A stretch of 64,000 nucleotides of DNA, taken from Fonsecaea monophora (Eukaryota; Ascomycota; Eurotiomycetes; Chaetothyriales; Herpotrichiellaceae). The DNA is taken from contig NW_019173968.1 in assembly GCF_001642475.1 (NCBI RefSeq), forward strand, positions 207,899 to 271,898. The letters run 5' to 3'. Every line of letters begins with the position of its first letter. Positions within the stretch are counted from its first letter, which is position 1. Made by a program: the position numbers and the translations under genes. Positions 44,285 through 56,549 of the stretch are shown one piece after another. The notes under the pieces were generated by a model. It was not told where the DNA came from and searched no databases. It saw only the letters and a program-made list of their open reading frames with translations.

Positions 44285-45792
44285 AACGACATCTGCTTTC
44301 CGAGGATGGCCAGAGAAAGGGGTGGTGTTGCGGGGCTTTTCGGCACCTTTTCTCGAACAGGGGATCCTTTTCTGGAAGTATCCTTTTCTCCAGGCTCATC
44401 TTCGAAATACATATCAATCAGCTTTTCCACAGGCGACCTCCTCTGAAAAATGTTGAAAAGGCTCCTGCGTCGCCGCCGGGGTCTGACGCTGCGCTCCTCA
44501 TTTATGTCGAGCAAGCTTGAGTTGTCCAGCTCCGCAGTGGAGGATACCGACTGCTGATAGTCTTCCTCGTCCGAATCGAGCAAATTCAGGAGAGGAGGCC
44601 TGCGCTTCTGGTATCGGTATTCGAGTGTTCCTGGCCCATCCTGGATGGCAAAACTTTCCATCTCCCGGCGTAATTGGTCTTCTCTGGGATCACTTAGCGT
44701 CAAAGGCGTCAAAGGAGGGTTCGAGTTCAAGGTTGCGTTGGACGTGGATTGAGATAGCCCAGGAACAGACGGTTCCTCGCCTTGGACGAAGAGCTCAGCG
44801 GCCTCACCAGACCAGACTCCACCATTCCTTATCGCAGGCCTTGCGTCACTAGTTGTCATCCTCCTACGTGGCATCGGCCTGAGATGGGCATTTGCTGGTT
44901 CTCGGCACGCTTCCTTATTCGGCTGTTTCATGCTTGAAGTTCTGGGCGGTAACGTCCAAGATCTCGGGATTACTGGACTGAGTTCGTCATCCTCGGAGAA
45001 GTCGAATTGGTGATAGTCGCAATGGTCGTCTGTGAGATATTCAGGGATTTGGGCCAAGAGGTGGCTCATTTCGGAACTTGATTCGTGATAACTTGCTTCC
45101 CCAGGAGGGGAGGGCGATTGCCGCCGCCAGATAAATCGTTGGCGCGAGTGTTCAGAGTATGATTCTCTCGTCTCCGAGTATCTACTGCTGGCACGCGTTG
45201 GGGCTAGTTTTGTGGGCAAGAACTGCTGCTCCGCCCATTGCTTCCAATTTCCAATCAGTGGTGCCGGTGAATCCTGTTCTATTGCCTCAGCATCAGGTGG
45301 CAGACTTTCCGTGCGTAGGGAGCTCCGATGCTCTGGGTGGGCAAAGGGAGATGGTATGGACTGCTCGGAAGAAGTCGCAATACTTGGGATTTGCCTTGGT
45401 CTCCACGCTTTGGGAGGATGTGAGTCTGGCGGCCACCTCAATGCCGGCATAGGTTCGGTCATCTCCTGCGAGGTGTCTTCAAAGGAGAATCGCTTGGCAA
45501 TGAGACCTTCGGATCTTTCAGAAACGCTTCTCGCTCGTTTGAGACGATCCTCGACTTCCCGCATCTCGGCTGTGTACCTGTCTAGACGTCTGAACAGGGA
45601 ATCGAGATCCAGATCATCGTCTGGGTTTCTCAAAGACGAATCTGAGGTCGATGTGGTCAAGTCACCGGATCCCGTCTGATAAGCCGCCATCCATTCCCAT
45701 GTCCGCTGCATAGCCTGACCGATCGATATGGTGCTTGCTCTGGCGCTGCCTCCGCCTGTTTCCCCATGATCACCAGAGTACAAGGACGACAT
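44281..45792 (-). CDS. disordered 503-residue protein of unknown function
   Basis: A single exon. The start is the ATG at 45792 (MSSLYSGDHGE). The protein is rich in Ser, Arg, Glu and Pro and has no membrane segment. A helical stretch near residues 68-95 (LDSLFRRLDRYTAEMREVEDRLKRARS) may form a coiled coil. Acidic patches (SEDDELS, DSDEEDYQQS) and a basic cluster (RPRRRRRSLFNIFQRR, about residue 450) suggest a nuclear or phospho-regulated protein, but that is inference. Many SP and RxxS sites could be kinase targets. I do not recognise the family. It converges with the HIT-finger gene and the two stop codons overlap at CTAG. Confidence 0.72.
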   Translation of the reverse strand: MSSLYSGDHGETGGGSARASTISIGQAMQRTWEWMAAYQTGSGDLTTSTSDSSLRNPDDDLDLDSLFRRLDRYTAEMREVEDRLKRARSVSERSEGLIAKRFSFEDTSQEMTEPMPALRWPPDSHPPKAWRPRQIPSIATSSEQSIPSPFAHPEHRSSLRTESLPPDAEAIEQDSPAPLIGNWKQWAEQQFLPTKLAPTRASSRYSETRESYSEHSRQRFIWRRQSPSPPGEASYHESSSEMSHLLAQIPEYLTDDHCDYHQFDFSEDDELSPVIPRSWTLPPRTSSMKQPNKEACREPANAHLRPMPRRRMTTSDARPAIRNGGVWSGEAAELFVQGEEPSVPGLSQSTSNATLNSNPPLTPLTLSDPREDQLRREMESFAIQDGPGTLEYRYQKRRPPLLNLLDSDEEDYQQSVSSTAELDNSSLLDINEERSVRPRRRRRSLFNIFQRRSPVEKLIDMYFEDEPGEKDTSRKGSPVREKVPKSPATPPLSLAILGKQMSF

Positions 45793-48739
45793 TTCCAAGT
45801 TTGGGAGAGGATGTGAAGATTAGATGAATAGTCCACTTGATGCAATCATGGTAGGCGATATTATACCAACAGGAACATCCGTCATCAGTATATGTTGGAA
45901 TATGCTCGACGCGTCGAAATGAGGTTGGCGCGCTCCATTGCCACGTTTTTGCTTGCCCACTTTTTTGAGCTGGAGCGAAGGTAAGCGAAAAGGGGGGATG
46001 GACATTTGCGTGAAGCGAGGCTCGACCGAAAACGATAGACAAATCTCGTTCCAGCTTGATCTCTGAAAGCCACCAACGGCTGGAAAGGAGAGAGTTCCTA
46101 CATGCTGAGAGTATAACACCAAATGAGGCATAGTGGGCGCCGTAGATGACCAGGAGCTGAAGGTCCCTTCTAAAACGGTGAACGGGTGGCTTGAAAAAAT
46201 TGGTGATAGACTTGTTGGCATTGCGGGGCGGCGCGCAAGAGACAAGAATCACACCGAATCGAGCATTTCTATCGCGAAGGAGTGGTAGAGAACTGGTGAC
46301 AGAGAGACAACTTACTCGTGCACGCTCGTGCTAGCTAGTATGTGACCTTGGAGTATTCAGAGTGACATCGACAACAGACAAGAGGGGCACACGCTCGTGG
46401 GCATGCTGTGCCATTCCATTCGGAGTAACTTCTCTTGTCTAGAAGTACCTACCAATAATACTCGTAATGGTGATCAAAAATAGCCTTCGCCAGATCAATG
46501 AGTCGGTGAACGAGGGAAAATGGCCGTCGCCAGCCAGTCAAGCGCGGACACATCTCATCACGCGCCCTCATGAAATTGGAACGAGTCTTGTACATCAAGA
46601 TCTTCAAGAGTATGTTTTTCCCGCGCAAATACGGAAGTTATCGCGATCAAGTTGGTGGGTAAATTGCAGCACACAGAATCAAGGCGTGGGTGTGGGAGAG
46701 GTTGAGGAGGATGCTTCACGCCCGACCACACCAAAATTGAGAAGCTGCAGCAGCCAAAGCCAAAGCACAAGCCCCAAAGCTTTTCGAGATGCACTGAGGG
46801 GAGAGGTGGAGACGCTGGTTGAAGGAACATTGTAAGTCAAATGGCCCCTGACCGGGATGGAACTTGGTGCCGGGAAGTCACCAGCTACTGCTCGGTAGAG
46901 CGTGGTGAATAATCGTGGTGACGCCTGCGACACGCTGGAGGAAGGGAAGGTGATGAGTATGCGTGCATATGTACGAACGAGTTCCGAGTGCCGAGTACAG
47001 AGGTCGAAGGAGAGTAAGGAGGAGGTGGTGAGGTTGATGTGGATGAGAACGAGATGTGAAGTGAAAGGTGATGGTGGTGGTGGTGGTGGTAGTAGTGACA
47101 GTGACTGCGACTGCGCAGGTGTTTGAGGGCGAGACTGCGGCACGGGTCACTTGGTACTCAGAGGTACGAGGTGCTCGTCCTCGGTACCGCACTGCTCTCA
47201 GACTGCGCTTCCTGGCTGCCTGGCTGCGCACTCTCCCCAGAGTGCGCACGTACTCCGTACTCTCACTACCATCACTTCACGAGAAGCTCTTTCCCTTGTA
47301 GATCACGGAGCATAGCCTTTTAATATATTCCTCATCGCCATTTCATGTACCTAGGTGGGCAATGTAGGCACAGAATAGGCTCATGTCGGAAGCAGACTCC
47401 CTTCCTATCTCGTCAATTTTCCTGCGAGGAGCAATTTCAAACACCTCGTCACTATTTTTCCCTGTGCAGGGTGCAGCATGCATCCTTTTTGATCGTGCAT
47501 AGTAGCGGCGGGTGGGTGCTTCACAAGCGGCTCTCCACCAGAGCCTCAACCAGGGGGTTGCTTGTCCATTGCCAGCCTAAACAGGCCTAAAGGACCCTTA
47601 GAGAGCCCCCAAGCCCACCCCCAGCGTCTTAACCAGCATCAACTTAACTCCCCCGCCAATGGCTTGTTGCATGGTCCTGCCGCGGAACCACCAGCCTACA
47701 GCAGGTTGCAGCAGGCCGGCCTTTTCTCACCCTGCACCTTCCCACAGTGTCTGCTACTGCTACTGTGTAGTTCCTGCATCAAACTACCACTGACTGGCAG
47801 ACTGGGTGGCAGTACCTGACCAGGAAAACTCGACTACTGACGTTATTGTTCGGAGTCACCCAAGTCCTTCTCACATGGGGCCGACCTTCTCATCAACTCA
47901 CCTAAAACTGAAAGGTGCTTGGTGTCCGACACTTTTCCCACTTCCCTTTGCCAACCAAACCTCGAAATCCATCGATACGAGGTACTTCTAAATCCTTCAT
48001 TCTCCTTCTCCTCCTCCTTCTGAAGACCCTTCAACCCTCTTCCCCAACCGATACTGTGACCGCAGGCGCAACCCCAACCTCAATCTCAGTCTTCCCTTCA
48101 TCTCAAACAGCGCACTCGTCTCTCACAATTCAGGCCCTTCCGTCCAGCCGTGTCTCCTCCCCTCGTTGGGCCCAGAACCAACTCGAAATCCACGTCGACG
48201 GGCTAGATTACCCTCTCCACAGTTGATCCAGCCTCGGACCTCTGAGATACCCACCCTCCGCCGATACCCTACGGAGCCTGCTTGTGCTAAACCTCACCCT
48301 TTTCCTCTCAATCCTGCCTCGATCGACACTCGCTTCCGTTCTCACAAACCCTGACTTTGTTCACGCTCATTCATCTCTCCGAACCTGGTTTAGAGACACT
48401 GCTCACTATCACCACCTGAAACCGACAGACAATTACCACCCGATTCCCTCTTCCCACCTGCTTGATTCGTCTAGTCCCCTGTCCATATCTCTCCTCGACA
48501 CGGAGCGCTGCTCGAACTTCTAACCTCATTCATCTCGTCCCGACTCCCGCTAGTTCATCACAAAGACCCATTGACTTGGTGTCTTGATGTCCCAGAAATC
48601 CATGACCTCCACCAGTTTCCAATTCTCTGGTCGTCATCTCTCTGCAACGAGTGGTTTCTCAAAGGACCAACCTGAGCCTGTCCAGTGCTGGTACCAGTAG
48701 CTATGCAGTGATTTGAACCTGACCCTCCAGCCCTAACCC
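45793..48739. other. 2.9 kb divergent intergenic region
   Basis: This separates the divergent starts of the 503-residue protein and the RasGEF gene. A GGT triplet array lies at 47071-47093. The last 800 bases before the RasGEF are C/T-rich and read as a fungal 5' leader. No open frame is convincing. Confidence 0.45.
47071..47093 (+). repeat. (GGT)n triplet array
   Basis: About seven GGT units in a row, followed by AGTAGT. The array lies in the long divergent intergenic region and is not within a supported gene. Confidence 0.85.
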
Positions 48740-51700
48740 ATGGATTCACGTTCCACACGGTACCGATCACTCGACGCAAAGGCTGTTGAGCCACCTCTCA
48801 GAGTTAGGGAAAGGCACAACTCGGCCCCCACTGTTGATCGACGCAAAGACCAGCACCACCAAAGGCGTCCATCAGCCGTTGTCAAACCCTCTGATACCAG
48901 CCACCGAAGCTCTAAACCTCATGCTCGGGTCGACTCATTGACTTCTCCAGACCGTGGCACAAACACCCGGCGCTCAGATCGTCACCCACCTTCTGGCTAT
49001 TCCCTCGAGGCGAAGCTACCGAACAAGGTACGTCTTGCCCTTCTGGCCTCGCCCTTTTAGCAGTCCCAGTGCTCGGTAGCTATATTGACCCTCGATCTGC
49101 CTCTAGGCGAGTGAATCAGAGTCGACCTCATCCATTAACTTGCTGGTGCTTGGTTCTCGCAACTCTGGTAAAACCAGCTTCATTCGAAACGCCATTGGGA
49201 AAGAGCGGACTCGAACCTCGATTGAAGTGCGGATTAGAGACAGGTGCTATCAAATTCAACTCTTTGAGCTGCTCTTCGAGGATGTCGACTTCAGCAGCGA
49301 GCGGAGAATCGAATGGCCACCATACATAAATGGGGTTCCTCTACCCGAAATTGACGGTGTCTTTTGCCTTTACGACGTCTCTGACAAGGAAAGCGTCGCC
49401 GACGTCCCGGCCGCATTGAGTAAGTTCCCACTCACAATCTTCCTGCCGCTGGTCTCAAACAATCATATCCCTCCCAAGGAAGCTGGGCCTCCCGCTAACG
49501 ACGTTACTGAAGCCTCCATGACCAATACTGGCGTGCCTTGTATGCTTGTTGCTGCCAAATGCGACGTCGACGACGATTCCCGCCAGATCAGCCCACGCTT
49601 CCACGAGACTGTCCGCCGTAATCTTGCCAAGGTCGCCATTGCCGAAATTTCCATAAGGTCTCCTGAGAACACCAAGCAGTGTTTCCTTGCAATGATTCAT
49701 CGAGTCATTGCCTCTCCGCGAGGTAAGTCGTCATTGCCATATGAGCTGCCCGTTCTCTCCGTCCACAGGACGGTGGTTCCTCCCCGCCACCTGAACTTCA
49801 ATTTCTCATTTCGCTTCCCGTGTCTATTGTCTAGCACACATAGACTTCCCAATATATCATTTCACAGTCATGTTCTTGTGACCCGAATATCACGTCCGAC
49901 ATCTGTTACCACACGAGCAATGGACTCTTAGCTAACAACGAATCAAGCCTCTATCCGAGCAAGCAAGTCTTCGTATACTTCCACCGAGTCTTCAGGCAGC
50001 CAGCGCGTTGTCTCAAGGGATCCCTCGCCGAAAGCAGCTCGAAGCAGGAGCCGATCGAACAGCCGATTACAAGTATCAAAGTCTAAGGAACTACTGCTGA
50101 ACCTTTCGGTGCGACAAGCACTCATTGAGTCTGAGAACGAATATAGTCAATCTTCGGAAACGGAGGATGTGGCTCCGGCCGGTCGTAAGGCCAAACTCAA
50201 GTTGGATACAACAGCTGTTCCTCAGTCCCAGCGCCGTCCGGCCGAGCCTCATACACCTATGTCTTCCGGGGACTACACCGGCAAATTGACATCCCCTCTC
50301 GAGACCTCGACAACAGCAGTTCCCGAAACGCCCGACTCCTATTATGTAAAATCAATGCTTCGTCCTGAGTCAGCATCCACCATTGACAGCCGGGCATATC
50401 AGACTTTCCTTAATATGGACGAAGACTCTCATGAGCTTTCCCCTCGGACTGAAGTGGAAGCTTTGGGCTCTTCTTTGGGCGCTCTCAAAGTTGACGAGGG
50501 TTCGCCAAACATCGAGCGCGGGGTTCCGTTTCAAGAATTGGTTGACAAGCTCCTCCTGCTACCCACGAACAAGACAGATTCTAAATTTGTCCCGTCCTTT
50601 TTGTGTCTGTACCGTGCTTTTGCAACCCCACAAATGTTGCTGACCGCTATCATTGACCAGTTCATGAAGGTGGAAAAAAGTAAAATGGTTCACTTCACCA
50701 AGGTCGCAGAGATGCTTCGCTACCTACAGGTATTGGCTCAATGGACTGCCACGTATCCCGGAGATTTTTCTCCTGGCCCTGCTCGTGATATCGCTATCCC
50801 TTTTGTGCAAAGTATCGAGAAGAGCAAAGTGTTCGCACCTGCTGCTAGAGAGATAAGCAACAACCTGGACACCATCATTCCCGATGAAGATTTGGATTGG
50901 GCCTTTAATGATTCTACCTCAGCATCGGGTAAAAAAAGTGGCGGAGGCAGTCATAAAGCAGGGACGTCGAGTTCGTCATCAACCCTGGTTCCATCGCCGA
51001 GCACTGAAAATATGGCAAAATTGGGTCGCAAGGGACGGCGGGAAGAAGATGAGAATTGCGACAATCTTGACGGGACGACTTTGTCTGCACGTGGATCCAA
51101 TGTGCCTTCAATGTCATCCAGCATGATGAGATCAAGTAATCCCTCCAGTCAGTCATACGCAAACTTTCTCCAGCTGGAAAATGCGAAGCTGGAAGCCGAA
51201 AGATTCAGGCCAGTGCCTCGATTTCGCCTCACCAAGTTCCAATGGCATCTATTCATGGAAAGCACCCTCGACGACCTTGCCAGGGAAATTACACGGATCG
51301 ATTGGACTGTGTACTCGGCGATCAGACCCCGGGATTTTGTTCGGCATGTCTCTATTTCTACCTCTCAGAAAAGGAAGTCCAGCTCCGGTGATAACATCGG
51401 CGCCATGGTGAAGAATTTCAATCATCTGGCCTTGTTTGTTTCTGGCATGATCCTACTTCGAGACAAGCCAAAGCACCGAGCGAGAGCTTTGGAAAAGTTT
51501 ATGGCACTAGCATGGAAAGTGAGGCAACTGAATAATTACAATTCCCTCGGCGCTATCGTGGCAGGCATCACTGGTCATGAGATTGCTCGATTGGGGGCAA
51601 CTCGAGATCTGATCCCTCCGGAGGTGCAGAAGCAATTTCTGAGGTTGACCATTCTCATGGGCATATCGAGATCTCATGCCGCATATCGCATGGCTTGGGA

Positions 51701-52105
51701 CAATTCTCCAGGGGAACGAATCCCGTTTCTCCCCCTTGTGCGACAAGATCTTACGATGGCTGCTTCGGCAAACCAGACATTTATCGGCACGAACATCAAC
51801 TGGAAGAAATTTGAAATCATGGGAGATGTCATTGTTGGCATTCAACGCAGTTTGGAAAACCCCTACAGCTTCCCCCAAAGGTCTGTTCGAACTGACGAGA
51901 TCATCAAGTTGATCTTGGAAACCAAGATCGTTGAGGAGTCAGAGGTGAGATAGTTTACTAGGATCATGCGCAAGCCCTCGTTTCTAACCTTGGACAACAG
52001 GATTCTGCGGACCCACGCAGCGAGCTATACGACCGAAGTGTACAAGTGGAACCACAAGCGAATGGGACGGATCCTAGAAAAAAGTTCGATTGGTTACGGC
52101 GTTAA
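48740..52105 (+). CDS. Ras guanine-nucleotide exchange factor with N-terminal Ras-like P-loop domain
   Basis: Five exons: 48740-49027, 49107-49419, 49513-49722, 49948-51944 and 52001-52105, giving 970 residues. All introns have GTACGT, GTAAGT or GTGAGA donors. After a basic disordered N-terminus comes a G-domain-like fold (about 105-270) with P-loop LVLGSRNSGKTSF and a G4-like AAKCDVD in place of NKxD; a DxxG motif is not visible. The RasGEF N-terminal domain (about 465-570) has VPFQELVDKLLLLP and FLCLYRAFATPQMLL. The catalytic Cdc25 domain (about 695-925) has STLDDLAREITRIDW, FNHLALFVSGMIL, NYNSLGAIVAGI and IPFLPLVRQDLT. Such proteins load Ras/Rap GTPases with GTP at membranes. The substrate is not certain. 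The second intron is a multiple of three without a stop, so a longer isoform is possible. Confidence 0.9.
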
Positions 52106-53435
52106 TAACGGAAGACCTGAGTTGCACAAAAACATCAGCTTGTGAAAAGTTTTGACAAAAGGTCAGATATTGGTGTACAGAGAATTCGACACGAAGATAG
52201 AAAGGGAGGCTGGAGCTCTGAAAAGTCTCTTGAAGAGGCGGGCGCACTGTTGGCTCTATGAGATTATGATTTATGACAAAAGACTTGACGATGTTGTAAG
52301 TGACTGATTACGGGAGTTTGGAATGGTACAAGGGAGGACATCGTGGTCAAGACCTTCGGCGTGCTTTATGGAAAGGTGTTTTGGGAATCTCATGTCATGA
52401 CCAAGAGCAAGGGCGATGGCAACACTCAACGCGTCGGTGTGGGAATGAAAAGTCGGCTATCGTCTTGCAAGGGCTGCACAATTGAAAATTGCTGGATACT
52501 GGTCTGCAAAGAATCGCTTTGGTGTGGAAATGTGTGGTTGCAACGATGGATGACCATGTGGCACATCCTGACGGTCGGCTGCACTGGGACCAGAAGGAGC
52601 TGGAAAGCAGGCGAGATTATGGCTCTCAAGGCGCCATCGAAGCGGGTGATATCAACGGGCGAAATGTGCTTTCTCACTGGGGATGCACCGGCGATCTTTG
52701 GACAACCACTCTTCATTTGCCTCAATCGGAAATGCAGAATGGCATTCTGTCGGGTTTGATGATGGGGAGACGAAAGGAGTTTCCATCCAATACACGCAAG
52801 GACAGGACCTGTATAGGGTCTGGCGATGCCATTGGAAGTTCCTGGAGTTATCTATGGCAAAAAGCAGAGCCCAAGGATCAAAAATGTCCTCAAATGAAGA
52901 TTTATATTTCCCAGCGTGTTTCTCCTACCAGGTTCGAATATACGTGGTTGACAGGATGGCCCCGACACTAGTATCGAGTAATTAGACAGACGTCATCCGT
53001 GCCAACCTTCTCGTCTGCAGTAACCGCTTGACGCTTGTCGCTGCATGCTTCACTGAATAATAGTATTGCTCGTCATTCATGAACACCCACATATATTACA
53101 GATCGCAGTGATATTGCCCCTATCGGTCTGGTACCGGGCAAATTCCTCCCCCTCCCCCACCTCCAAAGGACTCTTCACCATGACATGGCAGGACCCATCA
53201 AATCCCATTGTTCCCCATTTGTCCTCAAAGTCCGACCTAGTGGGCGATTCCATTTTGTTTTGTTCCTCGGTCATTTTTCGTTCTCCATTGCCCTTTTTGG
53301 TGCATGAACATGCATTTTTGAGCCTAATTCCTTCTGTAGGCCCCATAGCCCTATAACGAGACGAAACATTCATGCCAGCTTGAGCGAACTCTTTTTTGGA
53401 TTTGACGATATTAGATAAACGGGAGTGGAAGGTGC
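52106..53435. other. 1.3 kb tail-to-tail intergenic region
   Basis: This holds the 3' ends of the RasGEF and aquaporin genes. Overlapping open frames near 52300-52985 have no splice support and no recognisable blocks. Confidence 0.4.
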
Positions 53436-54424
53436 CTAAGGAGCACCCATCTCCTCATCCCTGCTCTTCTCCTCGGGACTGACGGCGTCCTGGCCCGGGT
53501 TCGCCTCCTCGTACCGGAAATACTTGACGAAGCCGTAGTAGGCGGAAGCCAGCAGGGAGCCCATGATGGGACCGAACCAGTAAATGTAATGGTATCCGGG
53601 GAAGTAAGGGGCCGCGACGGCGGGGCCGAAGCTCCGCGCCGGGTTCATCGAGGAACCCGTGTAAGGGAGGCCGGCCATCATGCCGACGAACAGCGCGAGG
53701 CCGATGCCCACAGGGGCCATGAAGGTGGCGTAGTGCTTCTCCGCGGCGAGCATGAGGATGGTGAACACCAGGAGCGAGGTGAGGAACATTTCAATAAAAA
53801 CGCCCTGTGCGGGCGTGGTGTTGTTGCTCAGCGTCGTGCCCACGACCAGCGGGCCGGGAAACATGCATCTGACGAGGGCGGCCGCGACGATGCCGCCGAG
53901 GATTTGGGCTGGGAAGAGGAGCAGGCCGCGAACCCAGGGGAGATTCTTTGTGATGACGAGGCCAAGGGTTACCTGACGTTCAGATTCGATCAGTTTTTCG
54001 AGGTGCGCCAGGAATACCTCAAACAAGTGCAGAGAAAACATACTGCTGGGTTGAACAGTCCCCCCGAGATTCTGTAGAATGCCCACACCGTGACGAGCAG
54101 CGAAAAGCCAAAGGCCAAACTCGTCAAGGTGATCTGGGTCGGGGTATTGGCTACACCTCCACCTGTAATGGCCGTGGCTTGTGCACCTGCAAAGGCGAAC
54201 CATAGGAAAAGCGTGGTGCCCACGAATTCCCCGACCATGGCAATGACATGGTTCTTTGTGCGAGCTCGACGTGACAGGAAGTCTCGATCGGGGTCATTGT
54301 TACGAGGAAGATGGTGGTGGTGGTGGTGATGCTGCTGCTGGCTGTTCGAGGCCGACGCTGTGGCTGCGGTCGAGCTGGACATATGGTGATGTCGAGCTGA
54401 GAAAGGAGGGAAATGGCGAGGCAT
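53436..54424 (-). CDS. aquaporin/aquaglyceroporin (MIP family)
   Basis: Two exons, 54424-54044 and 53972-53436, give 305 residues. The 71-nt intron (GTATGT...CAG) falls inside the first pore motif, NPA-VTLGL. The second motif is NPARSFGPAV. Six membrane segments are visible, including VGEFVGTTLFLWFAFAGA, ITLTSLAFGFSLLVTVW, LLLFPAQILGGIVAAALV, MFLTSLLVFTILMLAAE and YIYWFGPIMGSLLASAYYGF. The Gly-rich MNPARSFGPAV context resembles water-specific fungal aquaporins more than glycerol facilitators, but selectivity needs modelling. The cytosolic N-terminus carries a run of seven histidines after three glutamines; the acidic C-terminal tail (SPEEKSRDEE) may be phosphorylated. A second ATG at 54382 (MSSST) is an alternative start. 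Confidence 0.92.
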
Positions 54425-55508
54425 GCTGGAAGAGATCAAGGGTTCGGGAAACAATGTTGCACGAGAATATGCTTCGACCTCTCTGCAAAAAGGAAGGGGA
54501 GGAATTTGGCTTTAGTAAAAGGGGAGTAGGGAGGATGTATGATGGATGATGTCAACGAGTGAGCTCTCTATACGAGGATAATCATGATACAAAGGTTTGC
54601 TTCACGGGCTAGTTGTGAAAGTGGAAACATGCTCAGCCTAATGGCCTGAGTGCTAGGATAGACAAAATGGTTCGATTCGTCTTACCTCTGGGCTTTGCCC
54701 TCAAAGCTTCTCGTCGATCGCGGGCAGAGCGACATTGCTGCCATGTGTCGATCGTGAGTCAAAAGGCGACCCTAGTGAGCGCCATGGCGCCCTAGGCCGG
54801 CCGCTCTCAGAACCCAATTGTCATGGATTTGTTGAAATGCGATGCTGTCACCGGGTTGATGCTGGAGATGCGGCGAGACGGTCCGTCCTGTTGGACCCTG
54901 GCTTGAAACTTCGGATGTGGCGCCAAGTAGCCAGATATGACATCAAAGTCCTGTCGAGAGTTCCCAGCCTTGCCAGCATAGGTCAAGTGATACCAATAAA
55001 TCTGTGCCGTCTTTAGGAAGAGGCCCTTTCCACGAGCGGCTGATGATGGAAGTAACGGGAATGTCGATAATACAGCATGTTGAATACTTTACGAGAAGTG
55101 AAGACGAAAAGATGATGAAGCGCCAAGACATACTCGGTATGCCAAGAAATGACTGATTCCTTACGTCATCCATACAACTAGACAGCCTCACCCAAGCCTC
55201 GTGCACGTGCTCACGTTAACAACGACAAGGCTGAATCGACCGTACATCAGGCTGGGAGGACTCTCCAAGTTCCAAGTAGCCATCAGGCTGTCAGGCTGAT
55301 TCCCTTGCAATGGTGCTCATTCTGCCTTGTGCCTGCTTCATGCAAGGCGAACGAGCTTTCCCCAAACTGGAATGTGTTCACACCGCCTTCCCGCTACACC
55401 CACGACAACGACGAAAAGCCGTCTTCGGACCGCATCGAGATTGAAGAACAACACCTGCGCTGTACTGAATCTCTCTGTTCATTGCCATCTGGAAACCATT
55501 TGATCTCA
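54425..55508. other. divergent intergenic region
   Basis: About 1.1 kb between the aquaporin and the 55509 gene. The frame of the latter is open back to 55305 but its composition there looks untranslated. No other feature was recognised. Confidence 0.4.
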
Positions 55509-56549
55509 ATGGCGCTTGCATCAAGTGCTACTACCTTCATCTCGCCGGCTCAACACGCTCCTGCCCCTATCAGGCTGAGCTCACTCCCAGTGGGCACGCC
55601 ACAGATCTCCGTCCATGCCTCAAGCCCACCTGCCATCCTCTCACCAAGTCTCCTGCGAACAGCAAACAGCAACACTACTTCTACACCAGCGGGTGCCGCG
55701 CAACAGCAAGCTACGAGGACTATTCGAAAGACTAGAGCTTGTACGCTTCTGCCGTGCGGTTCTGCGCCAATAGGGACCAAGAAGAGTTTGGCAAAGTGGG
55801 CGTTCAATCTACTTCTGTTGGCGTCATCTATCCTCGGCCTTGTCTATATGTATGTCGACAATTCTCGGGCAGCGTGGACAGCAGGGAAGGATTTCCGCGA
55901 AGACTGCTTCAACCAGAGAGTGAGCTCCCATGTGCCCTCCAAGTCCAAACCGCTTTCCCACACATTTTCGAATCTTCTGAGAAGAAACTGACTTTTTGTG
56001 GTTGCACAGCAAGCATTTGGCAACTGGTCTACAGTATGCCATCAAACCCTCTCAGAAGACCTCGGCCGGCGTCCCCAGTTCTCCGGATTGTCGGTCAATA
56101 AGAGAGCGGTGATGCACAACGACATTAGCTGCGCCTCAAAAGGCTTGGTTCTGGTGGTAATGACCATCTTGTGGCTTCCTTTGCCAATTTTGACGGCCTA
56201 TTGCACAGCCTGGTGGGCCAGAAACGCACATTATTCGTCTGGGCAGCGAGTTGTACCCTTTCTTTTTTCCATCATGTCTCGGAACCTTGCTTGGGGTCTG
56301 ACTAGCCGGTCCTTCTCTATTACGTATGCACACTCAGGGACTCTTCTATTCTTTTTTGCTATTTACAAGATCGATGCCGATCGTGAATATCACGCCTGGA
56401 GAATGATTTACTGCGGACCCAAAGGCAAACTCAGATTTAGAGACCTGTTTTGGCCGGCCGGGGTGTTTTTTCTGCCTAGTGCATGTTCCTGTTGTACGAT
56501 ACCAGGACATGATAGCAGCAACCGTCCATTGTACAGTGAAATGGTATGA
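55509..56549 (+). CDS. putative membrane protein of unknown function
   Basis: Two exons, 55509-55919 and 56010-56549, give about 316 residues. The 90-nt intron has GTGAGC and CAG borders. The first 80 residues are Ser, Pro, Ala and Thr-rich. A membrane segment (WAFNLLLLASSILGLVYMYV, about 108-127) is followed by a short loop with AAWTAGKDFREDCFNQRQAFGNW and VCHQTL, containing paired cysteines. A second segment (LVLVVMTILWLPLPILTAY) follows. The remaining C-terminus, beyond about residue 215, is less convincing, and another intron near 56324 (GTATGC) could remove or replace it. The WTA-KDF...C block resembles small uncharacterised fungal membrane proteins I have seen, but no function is known. 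The open frame extends upstream to an ATG at 55305. Confidence 0.5.

Noticed and set aside
48709..48719. GATTTGAACC, resembling the reverse complement of a tRNA B box
   Set aside because: The flanking bases do not form a T stem, and no acceptor or anticodon arm can be built around it; it lies in the RasGEF leader.
52489..52971. 160-residue plus-strand open frame after the RasGEF
   Set aside because: No homologous-looking segment; it lies in the probable 3' UTR region.
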